Source: an uncultured Arsenicibacter sp.
GTDB lineage: Bacteria; Bacteroidota; Bacteroidia; Cytophagales; Spirosomataceae
NCBI RefSeq assembly: GCF_945952095.1
Contig: NZ_CAMFHL010000207.1
Coordinates: 1 to 13,734 of the forward strand
DNA length: 13,734 nucleotides
Direction: 5' to 3'
Shown here: one piece after another, positions 7,902 through 13,734 of the stretch
Numbering within the stretch: position 1 is the stretch's first letter
Layout of the letters: each line of letters begins with the position of its first letter
Notes under the pieces: model-generated
The model's input: the letters and a program-made list of their open reading frames with translations, nothing else
What the model was told of the DNA's origin: nothing
The model's database searches: none
Translations under genes and position numbers: made by a program

Positions 7902-8255
7902 TCAGCTATATTTATAAAATAATAATTTCAAACTAAAGAACATATATAAAAAAAGTATTAAGAATCCGGCTTTATTATATTTCTGGTATTTATTTCTGAT
8001 TTTATTGAAATCAAATGTTTTAAAATCATAAATCAAAATAATTATTGATGCTGAAATATAGATAAACGTTGTTGTATTTTTATTTTCTGCCGAATCACTA
8101 TCAATTAATAAACAAACAGTTCTATGTAGAAAAGCAAAATTTATCATTTGAAAAATTGCAACTAAATAAATTGAATTTTCTTTTGGATTGTCATTTGTAG
8201 GTAGAAAACTTGATATCCTATAGAACTGAAAGTATATAAAATGATATGGATTCAT
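7902..8255 (-). CDS. small AT-rich hypothetical membrane protein
   Basis: I do not recognise a named family with certainty. The 117-residue product has hydrophobic segments at about 28-50, 62-78 and 96-113, with a basic loop FNKIRNKYQKYNK (83-95) between the last two. This plan is seen in small uncharacterised Bacteroidota membrane proteins. I choose the ATG giving MNPYHFIYFQFYRISSF; an upstream ATG at 8342 would add 29 residues with no clear pattern. The coding DNA is far richer in A+T than its surroundings: 7981-8040 has 10 G/C of 60 and 8041-8100 has 16 of 60, while the flanking genes are near half G+C. That suggests acquisition from another source. It converges on the DUF3592 gene. A chance open frame in AT-rich DNA is possible but less likely, given the helix pattern. 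Confidence 0.6.
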   Translation of the reverse strand: MNPYHFIYFQFYRISSFLPTNDNPKENSIYLVAIFQMINFAFLHRTVCLLIDSDSAENKNTTTFIYISASIIILIYDFKTFDFNKIRNKYQKYNKAGFLILFLYMFFSLKLLFYKYS

Positions 8256-8559
8256 GTTGCAATTAATATGAATATTTTCTGAGTATAGGTTGATCAAAAT
8301 ATTTATTACAGCAAATGTCTGTCTTAAATTCCTTAAATACATTGCTGAGGAATAGATACAGGTCCGTCACAACGCTGCAAAACTATCAAAACTACTCAGG
8401 CTATGATTCTTATGGGTTACGTTTTTAATATAGACCGGAATATTGAGTCTAGCGTTGGCATGGTATCCGTATGCCATACGGTTCATGGCGGCTGCGTATG
8501 GTCTAACTTCCTGATCGGTATAAACACTGATAAGCTACCTTTTTGAGTTTTGAGATGTA
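8256..8559. other. divergent intergenic region
   Basis: This gap separates the minus-strand small membrane protein from the plus-strand lipoprotein, so it should hold both promoters. I see no full -33/-7 pair. A 15-base odd palindrome, CCGTATG-C-CATACGG (8467-8481), is the only clear symmetric element; it could bind a regulator but may be chance. G+C rises sharply from left to right across about 8340. Confidence 0.4.
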
Positions 8560-9339
8560 ATGAATTATCTGCTTATGTCCATCCGATTTTCGTACGTGCT
8601 GATCATTATATTGTTTATTAACGCATGTACCAATACTGATAAACAACCGGTCGTTGAGCCAAACCAAATTCTGAAAAATGCGATCAGTTTTTGGACATAT
8701 AAACAAAAATACCTTCAACTTTATGAGGATTATCAGGCATTTGATAAACAGCAAAAGCCAATCCCTAAGGAGGCCTTTCTGCGAGCCTTAGCAACAGGCA
8801 GCTATTTACCATTACGACTAAAGTCTGCTGATACAACAACCGTTTATCAGCTTTATCCATTACCTGAAAAAGTGGATAAAGATCTTAAGGCTGTGCTTCG
8901 CCAATGGGCACATAGTGAATATGCTTATTATTTAGTTGAAGGGAAACCGTTACCTGATTATCACTTCGTGGATATGCATGGGAATGTTTACACTAAACAA
9001 TCAACAAAAGGGAAAATACTTGTTTTAAAGTGCTGGTTTGTCCATTGCATGGCTTGTGTTGCTGAAATGCCCGCTCTGAACGAATTGAAACAACGGTATA
9101 AGCACCGTGACGATGTATTATTTGTCAGTTTATGCTTAGACCCCAGCGATAAAGTAGCTGCTTTTTTAAAGAAAACCCGATTTGATTATGCTACAGTACC
9201 TGCCCAAACGGATTACCTTGAGGATACGTTAAAAATTAACGCCTATCCAATGCATCTGGTGATAAACAAGGAAGGACTGATCATTAAACAAGTGGATAAT
9301 TATCAAGGCCTGGCATATACACTGGATCAGGTGCCGTAA
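8560..9339 (+). CDS. thioredoxin-fold (TlpA/AhpC-TSA-like) lipoprotein
   Basis: A 259-residue predicted lipoprotein thiol-disulfide protein. Residues 1-22 are a lipoprotein signal with lipobox LFINAC, giving an acylated Cys23. Residues 30-125 are an unassigned helical region. Residues 127-255 form the thioredoxin fold, starting with LPDYHFVDMHGNVY. Its active site is C-M-A-C (163-166) in CWFVHCMACVAEMPALNEL, and the cis-proline is Pro230 in AYPMHLVINKEG. Such proteins face the periplasm and reduce disulfides, for example in cytochrome maturation or oxidative defence; the exact partner is unknown. Two further cysteines (158 and 192) lie close to the site in sequence. The gene is single, with divergent and unrelated neighbours. 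ATG at 8560 and at 8575 (Met6) are both possible starts. Confidence 0.9.
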   Translation: MNYLLMSIRFSYVLIIILFINACTNTDKQPVVEPNQILKNAISFWTYKQKYLQLYEDYQAFDKQQKPIPKEAFLRALATGSYLPLRLKSADTTTVYQLYPLPEKVDKDLKAVLRQWAHSEYAYYLVEGKPLPDYHFVDMHGNVYTKQSTKGKILVLKCWFVHCMACVAEMPALNELKQRYKHRDDVLFVSLCLDPSDKVAAFLKKTRFDYATVPAQTDYLEDTLKINAYPMHLVINKEGLIIKQVDNYQGLAYTLDQVP

Positions 9340-9612
9340 GCTACTACTGGCTTAAATGTCAGGCAATTAACGTGTTTAATGTATTCGTCAGGGAGGTTGC
9401 CGGCAAGGTGAATCGCTTCGTTGAATCAGCGCAATACGCTTTTTTGCTAGCAGCGTGAGCCAGTCGTGATTTATACTATTTAACGAATGTGAATGGGCAC
9501 TTCAACATTCTCCCATAGGTAAGGCAGTTTTGAAAAACAACAAGGGTACAGCGGAGTTATTGTATCGTTCGTACGTAATGACGGGCAAAAACTAAAATCC
9601 CTGCAAGTGACC

Positions 9613-10842
9613 ATGTCTGTATCAGCAGCAAAAAAAATACTAGTATCCGGAGCCGGCATTGCCGGTTCTATAATGGCTTTCTGGCTTGCCGGATACGGAT
9701 TCGACGTTACCGTTGTTGAACGGGCATCTACCCTGCGCCTGGGCGGACAAAACATCGACGTTAATGGTCCGGCCCGCAAAATAGTCCGGAAGATGGGCAT
9801 CGAAGCTGCCATTCTGGCCCAAAATACAACCGAAGCCGGTTTGCAGTTTATCGGTCAGGATGGCAAGGTAGCGGGGGAATTTCCCAAAGACGCATCGCTC
9901 ACCGGAACCCGTGAACTGGAAATTCTGCGGGGTGACCTTGCTAAGATTCTGTATGATTGCACAAAAGAGGATGTTCGTTACCGCTTCGGTGATTCGATAA
10001 AGGCGCTGGAGCAGCATTCCGGCGGAGTATCCGTAATCTTCGCCGGCGGCACAACCGAAACATTTGATCTGGTTATTGCGGCCGACGGGGTGCGCTCGGC
10101 CACCCGGCAGCTTATGTTCGGCAATGAACCCGAGTTTAAATCCCTGGGTCTCTACATCGCCTACATGACCATCCCCCGGCAGGAAAACGATACCACCTGG
10201 TGGCGCTGGTATACGGCTGTTAATCGCCGTGTATTGATGCTCCGTCCGGATAATAAGGGTACGATCCGGGCGTCAGTCGCTTTTATGGAGAATAGCTCGG
10301 AAACCTATGAGAAACGGCCGGTCGATGAGCAGAAAAGTATCCTGAAAGCTAAACTGGACGGTGCCGGCTGGGAAGCCGACCGTATTTGCAAGGCCCTCGA
10401 CGGGACCGATGACTTGTACCTGGATAAAGTCGGGCAGATTAAAGCACCGCGCTGGTCTGACGGGCGGGTGGCGATGGTGGGCGATGCCGCATATTGTCCT
10501 ACGCCTATCAGCGGAAAAGGTACAACCCTGGCCATTGTAGGAGCCTACGTGCTGGCTGGTGAATTGTCACGGCACGAGCGGCATGAGGACGCCTTCTCGG
10601 CTTACGAAAAGCTGATGCGCCCCTATGTAGAAGAAGTTCAGAAATTGCCGCCAGGTACCCCCGGGCTGGTTTATCCTAAAACGAAAATCGGTGTATCTAT
10701 ACTCAATACGGTGGCCGGTTTAGTAGCCAGTAAACCAGTGCAGAACGTGGTCGGTTTATTCAGTTCTGACGATACCGGAGAAGAAAATGAAGGTATCAAT
10801 TTACCGGATTATTATGAACAGTATTGTTCAGATAGCCTATAA
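9613..10842 (+). CDS. FAD-dependent monooxygenase (PHBH/UbiH-like)
   Basis: A 409-residue class A flavoprotein monooxygenase that would use NAD(P)H and O2 to hydroxylate a small, probably aromatic or polycyclic substrate in the cytosol. All three family fingerprints are present: the dinucleotide-binding GxGxxG in VSGAGIAGSIMAFWLAGYG (11-29) with the Glu at the end of strand 2 (VVER, 34-37); the DG motif in VIAADGVRSATR (154-165); and the GD motif in RVAMVGDAAYCPTPISGKG (285-303). Arg106 in EILRGDLAKIL is also conserved in the family. The layout resembles TetX-like and other antibiotic- or pigment-modifying enzymes, but the substrate cannot be assigned. I use the ATG at 9613 rather than the GTG two codons earlier. 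A hairpin follows the gene. No obvious pathway partner is adjacent; the SDR/AraC remnants downstream lie on the other strand. Confidence 0.93.
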   Translation: MSVSAAKKILVSGAGIAGSIMAFWLAGYGFDVTVVERASTLRLGGQNIDVNGPARKIVRKMGIEAAILAQNTTEAGLQFIGQDGKVAGEFPKDASLTGTRELEILRGDLAKILYDCTKEDVRYRFGDSIKALEQHSGGVSVIFAGGTTETFDLVIAADGVRSATRQLMFGNEPEFKSLGLYIAYMTIPRQENDTTWWRWYTAVNRRVLMLRPDNKGTIRASVAFMENSSETYEKRPVDEQKSILKAKLDGAGWEADRICKALDGTDDLYLDKVGQIKAPRWSDGRVAMVGDAAYCPTPISGKGTTLAIVGAYVLAGELSRHERHEDAFSAYEKLMRPYVEEVQKLPPGTPGLVYPKTKIGVSILNTVAGLVASKPVQNVVGLFSSDDTGEENEGINLPDYYEQYCSDSL

Positions 10843-10925
10843 TTGGTGTTTTTTTGAATTATTCACGCTTTGCGTGGAATCTACAAAACTAAAGAAATCA
10901 CCGAGTTGGTACTCCCTAACAATCG

Positions 10926-10963
10926 AACATCCAGTCCCTATCATTCTGGAAGGACTGGATGTT
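10926..10963 (+). terminator. hairpin downstream of the monooxygenase gene
   Basis: Perfect 12-bp arms at 10926-10937 and 10952-10963 (AACATCCAGTCC and complement) enclose a 14-base loop. It lies between the convergent monooxygenase gene and the AraC remnant, so it could end transcripts from either side. There is no U-run. Confidence 0.6.
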
Positions 10964-10982
10964 AATAAGCTGAACAGACACG

Positions 10983-11288
10983 CTAAGTAGTAGATGAGTT
11001 GTTGTCCGACGGGTTCATGGCAGTGGTGTTGCGTAACAGTACGGAGGGGTTGATGCCATATTCTTTTTTGAACGCATTGGAAAAATGAGAAAGGTTTTCA
11101 AAGCCGGTTTCTACATAGACGTCTGATGGTTTTCTTTATAATTGGGATACAATGCCCTGCTGCGAAAACAGTTCTTAGCTTCCCGAAACAATCAGTATTA
11201 GCCAATGCTCGGATACAAAAGGATCATGTCCGAATTCATCTTTGGTACAAGCGTACAAAACGATATGTTGCTGTAGTTGCTTTTGCAT
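10983..11288 (-). pseudogene. AraC-family regulator remnant, internally deleted
   Basis: A regulator gene reduced to its two ends. From ATG at 11288 the frame reads MQKQLQQHIVLYACTKDEFG and continues to LILIVSGS, 37 residues like the sensor start of small AraC proteins, then TAA (11175-11177). Twelve codons later there is a second TAA (11136-11138). The same frame then continues for 50 codons with ETGFENLSHFSNAFKKEYG, the second helix-turn-helix of AraC proteins, to the stop at 10983-10985. Intact members have about 270-300 codons; here the whole span is 102, so most of the middle is gone. The loss left the frame unchanged, but two stops block it. It sits 12 bp after the SDR stub in the same direction, which suggests the two once formed a gene pair. 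The C-terminal match is clear; the N-terminal match is weaker. Confidence 0.75.
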
Positions 11289-11300
11289 ACCCGATGAGGA

Positions 11301-11510
11301 TCATCCTTTTGTTTGACTCAAAATTACCTTCCGGAACAACGTATCCGGCAAAATTTTACGTAAAAAAAGGATTGGTTTTGCGCCATAGCCGCCAACATAC
11401 CGCGTTTTAGGACGTTTCGCTTCAATGCCGGCTTTGAATAGTTCTGCAATGACGATTGGTTCCGGGAGGGTCAGGTTCGTAGTTGCTTTCTGCGTGGACG
11501 CCGGACGCAT
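11301..11510 (-). pseudogene. short-chain dehydrogenase/reductase C-terminal stub
   Basis: A 69-codon open frame whose residues 18-69 read like the C-terminal end of an SDR oxidoreductase: PIVIAELFKAGIEAKRPKTR, then YVGGYGAKPILFLRKILPD (37-55) and LFRKVIL. Intact members have about 270-280 residues. The Rossmann fold with its TGxxxGIG motif and the YxxxK catalytic residues are missing, so no enzyme activity is expected. Its ATG overlaps the desaturase stop by one base (TAATG), which would allow coupled translation of a useless peptide. The first 17 residues do not look like SDR sequence. The break therefore falls at or very near the end of the desaturase gene, as if a rearrangement that brought in the desaturase removed the 5' part. 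Confidence 0.75.
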
Positions 11511-12592
11511 TAAGCTGGCTGACCCAGGCGCTTGAGCAGACTATAGTGGGAATGTAATGCTGTGCGGAAACTATGATTTTCCAGATACGGTAGGCCAAAC
11601 TCCCTGGCAGTATCCTTAACGATTCTGGTTAAAGCTGGATAATGTATATGGCATACCTTAGGAAACAGGTGATGTTCAATCTGCCGGTTCAGCCCGCCAC
11701 AAATAAAAGCCGCCAATGGACTGCGGGGGGCAAAATTTGCCGTAGTATGCAGTTGGTGGATCGCCCAGCTATCTTCCATTAACCCGGACTGAGCCGGTAC
11801 CGGAAAACTGGTACCTTCGACCACGTGTGCAAGCTGAAATACCAGCCCTAAAACCAGCCCTTCCATCAAATGCATGGCAACAAAACCCGTCAGTATCTCC
11901 CATACCGCCAGATCCAGTAAGCAATAGGGCAGAATCAGAAAAGCGATATAATACAACGTCTTTCCAAGAAACAGATTCAGGTATTCTTTCTGCGGGTGAC
12001 TGTCGGGTTTATACTGTCCGATACGTGCTCTGAAAAACTTGACATAATCTTTGCGGAACACCCATGAAAGGGAAGCCAGCGCATAGAGCGGAAACGAATA
12101 AATATGCTGGTAATGATGCCAGAAATGATACGGTTCCTGCGGATCAATCCGGATCAGGCCGGGGGCAATATCAAGATCCTCATCGTGGCCGGGGATGTTT
12201 GTATAGGTGTGATGAACGATATTATGCGTTATTTTCAAGACGTAGGGGCTTGCGCCAAGCAAAAAAAAGCTGTAGCCCATAAACCGGTTGATCCGGGCAC
12301 TGGCCGAAAAAGCGCCGTGCAGCGCATCGTGCGACACATTAAAGCCAATGCAGGCGGCAAACACCCCTAACACGACACTTAACGCAAGCATGCCTGCAGC
12401 GCTGAACTGATTTGACAGAATTAAACAATAAATCAACAGATAGCCCCCCAGGAAGAAACAGGCTTTTGCCCACATGGCCCCGTTTGCATGGGGAGAGATC
12501 CCCTGATCCGTAAAATAGGTATCAACCCGTTTTCGCACGGTATTAAAAAAGGACGTGTTGCCCGCAGGGGCAAATTTAAGTTTAGTTGCCAT
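11510..12592 (-). CDS. membrane fatty acid desaturase (acyl-lipid/acyl-CoA type)
   Basis: A 360-residue di-iron membrane desaturase that would introduce a double bond into a fatty acyl chain using O2 and an electron donor. The three histidine boxes are intact: HDALH (88-92), HNIVHH (123-128) and QIEHH (304-308). A further histidine-bearing segment, QLAHVVEGTSFP, is at 253-264. The Q in the third box is typical of front-end (delta-5/6, linoleoyl-CoA-like) desaturases, but no cytochrome b5 domain is fused, as is usual for bacterial members. Hydrophobic segments lie at about 42-62, 66-86, 102-118, 165-180 and 212-256. The likely role is membrane lipid unsaturation, perhaps in cold adaptation. 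The length is normal and the start gives a family-like N-terminus. Its stop overlaps the start of the SDR stub. Confidence 0.93.
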   Translation of the reverse strand: MATKLKFAPAGNTSFFNTVRKRVDTYFTDQGISPHANGAMWAKACFFLGGYLLIYCLILSNQFSAAGMLALSVVLGVFAACIGFNVSHDALHGAFSASARINRFMGYSFFLLGASPYVLKITHNIVHHTYTNIPGHDEDLDIAPGLIRIDPQEPYHFWHHYQHIYSFPLYALASLSWVFRKDYVKFFRARIGQYKPDSHPQKEYLNLFLGKTLYYIAFLILPYCLLDLAVWEILTGFVAMHLMEGLVLGLVFQLAHVVEGTSFPVPAQSGLMEDSWAIHQLHTTANFAPRSPLAAFICGGLNRQIEHHLFPKVCHIHYPALTRIVKDTAREFGLPYLENHSFRTALHSHYSLLKRLGQPA

Positions 12593-12748
12593 CGATAGAT
12601 AAAGAGATAAAATTGATTGATCGACAGAAACTAGTTACACTGCGCCATTTAGTCGGGGTTAAGGCAGGGTATCCGGAAAAATGAAGAGCCACCAACAGGC
12701 TTGATGAAAATCAGACTAGTACGTTCTGACTGAACAGGAAGCAGAAGA

Positions 12749-12889
12749 TCAGGTAACAGTAGTATGTCTACCTGTTAAGTAAACGAACCAGTGCCCGTAA
12801 TAGTTTGTAATATCTTTTTTGAAACAGGCGGATTCGTTCATACCCGCTTCGGTTACCAGGTAATTGACGGTGTGATTAGTCTGAAGCGG
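12749..12889 (-). pseudogene. possible AraC helix-turn-helix fragment
   Basis: Between stops at 12890-12892 and 12749-12751 the minus strand reads a 46-residue stretch. It contains GMNESACFKKDITNYYG, which fits the pattern of the second AraC helix (G-F-N-x-x-x-x-F-x-x-x-F-x-x-x-x-G). There is no start codon context, no first helix-turn-helix and no sensor part. It may be a decayed regulator or a chance resemblance. The other half of this 366-bp gap, 12593-12748, shows nothing I can name. Confidence 0.25.
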
Positions 12890-12905
12890 CTACGCTTTCA
12901 CAGAA

Positions 12906-12938
12906 AGCCCGCCCGGCCAGAAAATGACCAGGCGGGCT
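12906..12938 (-). terminator. GC-rich terminator hairpin of the right-edge surface protein gene
   Basis: Arms AGCCCGCC (12906-12913) and GGCGGGCT (12931-12938) pair perfectly. After one mismatch the stem adds two more pairs (12915-12916 with 12928-12929), leaving a loop of 11 bases. On the minus strand it lies about 20 bp after the surface protein stop and is followed by TTTCTGT, as expected of an intrinsic terminator for that gene. Confidence 0.75.
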
Positions 12939-12958
12939 GATAAATTCCACGCTGTTTT

Positions 12959-13734
12959 TTACGGACATGCCGTACCGGACACGACAACTGTCCGCATCAC
13001 GACGCAATTACCACTATATACCGTCAGCGTATACGTGCCGGGTTTGACCACATCCGGGAAGGAAACGCTACGCCCGGCAGCCGTCCGGAATACGGCCGAG
13101 AAAACATAGCCCGGGCCCGTCAGCACGTACCGGTCACCGGTGCCAACAGCCAGAACAGGGACAGTACAAGCCCCGTTCCCTAAGGCACCACCCGCCTGCA
13201 CGCTGCTGATCACCGGCTGCACACCGCCTTCAACTACCGTGACTGTGTTTGACGCCACGCAGCCCGGCTGACCGGCAACACCCGTGTAGCTGCCGCCAAC
13301 ATTGACGTTGAAGACACCGGTGCTGTTTGTCTGACTGTAACCGGCGGGACCCAGCAGCGTGAAGCTCGTGGCGCCCGATGCCTGCACCCGTACCGTTGTG
13401 GTCGTTACCCCGCAGCCTAACGCACCACCGCTAGTCACAGTCGCTGACGCCGGTAGCAATGCAGAAACCACCGCATTGGCGACCGCTGTACACCCGCCCG
13501 CACCGGTTAGTGTCACGGAGTAGGTATTGGCTACCGACACCGAAATGGCGGTACTTACTTCTCCCGTTGACCACCGTGCATCGCCCGTTCCGACCACCGA
13601 TAAAACCGCCGATGGACTGGCACACGTCAGCGTCACCAAAGACGGGGTGATGCTCAGACTTGGCGGAGTCGTGTTCCTGTAAACCGTCGTTGCCGCCGAA
13701 GTCGTACAGCCGTTGCTGCCGGTAATCACCACCG
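12959..13734 (-). CDS. Ig-like repeat surface protein, C-terminal part (cut by window edge)
   Basis: The C-terminal 258 codons of a larger protein that runs off the right edge; the apparent GTG start near the edge is not real. The part seen has the tail of one repeat and three further Ig-like repeats of about 75-85 residues. They are rich in Thr, Ser, Val and Gly, with cysteines at the usual places (for example SLVTLTCASP, GALGCGVTTTT, GQPGCVAS). The closing module has LTGPGYVFSAVFRT, then GTYTLTVYSGNC, and ends in GTACP. It is homologous to the end of the propeller/Ig protein at the left (LTGPAGYVYSNVYRT, GSYTLTVYSTEGC, PARCP). Proteins of this kind in Bacteroidota are large secreted adhesin-like or sheath proteins. 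The function is inferred from composition and repeats only. A GC-rich hairpin follows the stop. Confidence 0.85.
   Translation of the reverse strand, partial: VVITGSNGCTTSAATTVYRNTTPPSLSITPSLVTLTCASPSAVLSVVGTGDARWSTGEVSTAISVSVANTYSVTLTGAGGCTAVANAVVSALLPASATVTSGGALGCGVTTTTVRVQASGATSFTLLGPAGYSQTNSTGVFNVNVGGSYTGVAGQPGCVASNTVTVVEGGVQPVISSVQAGGALGNGACTVPVLAVGTGDRYVLTGPGYVFSAVFRTAAGRSVSFPDVVKPGTYTLTVYSGNCVVMRTVVVSGTACP

Noticed and set aside
8467..8481. 15-base odd palindrome CCGTATG-C-CATACGG
   Set aside because: Single copy and only 7-bp arms; kept as a note in the intergenic entry, not as an operator call.
9352..9474. Stop-free readings in the gap after the lipoprotein gene, including a plus-strand stretch GKVNRFVESAQYAFLLAA
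   Set aside because: Short, without start context or recognisable family; treated as chance.
9480..9812. 110-codon minus-strand open frame
   Set aside because: Antisense to the FAD-binding start of the monooxygenase, with no motif; a shadow of that gene.
10787..10990. 67-codon open frame overlapping the end of the monooxygenase gene
   Set aside because: It runs through the hairpin at 10926-10963 and has no protein-like pattern.
11126..11410. 94-codon plus-strand open frame
   Set aside because: It lies antisense to the AraC remnant and SDR stub, whose minus-strand reading shows clear family motifs.
1..13734. CRISPR arrays, tRNA, rRNA and complete insertion sequences
   Set aside because: I saw no regularly spaced repeats, no tRNA-like fold or rRNA sequence, and no transposase; only the tyrosine recombinase indicates mobility.

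Overview
The window looks like a chromosomal accessory stretch from a Bacteroidota member, most likely of the Cytophagales (Spirosoma-like). The clues are a two-component-regulator beta-propeller protein, AraC regulators of the Bacteroidota type, large surface proteins built from cysteine-containing Ig-like repeats, weak ribosome binding sites, and a TAnnTTTG-type -7 box. The genus is an inference from protein style; there is no rRNA or other marker gene here.

Layout, left to right. An AraC-family regulator (46-960, +) is followed by a 1017-residue exported protein (1082-4135, +). Its first two thirds are the sensor propeller normally found on hybrid histidine kinases, but its last third is four Ig-like repeats instead of the expected Y_Y_Y domain, membrane helix and kinase. 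A cupin (4220-4681, +), a strong hairpin, and a DUF808/YedI-type membrane protein (4809-5753, +) follow. This last gene converges on a Cre-like tyrosine recombinase (5793-6806, -) across a shared inverted repeat. About 100 bp upstream of the recombinase start lies a perfect 14-bp inverted repeat with a 5-bp asymmetric spacer, shaped like a lox or dif site.

The middle holds a DUF3592 membrane protein (7363-7776, +), a very AT-rich small membrane protein (7902-8255, -), a thioredoxin-fold lipoprotein (8560-9339, +) and an FAD-dependent monooxygenase (9613-10842, +).

The right part is partly decayed. On the minus strand an intact fatty acid desaturase (11510-12592) is followed by the C-terminal stub of a short-chain dehydrogenase (11301-11510). 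After that comes an AraC gene reduced to its two ends with two in-frame stops (10983-11288). These two look like the remains of one SDR-AraC gene pair. A possible further AraC scrap lies at 12749-12889. The right edge cuts a second Ig-repeat surface protein (12959-13734, -) whose closing module is homologous to the end of the 1017-residue protein.

There is no single clear pathway. Most neighbours look independent, with operon-like spacing only in the desaturase/SDR/AraC run. The most notable points are the sensor-to-adhesin fusion, the shared closing module at opposite ends and on opposite strands, and the lox-like site beside a lone recombinase.
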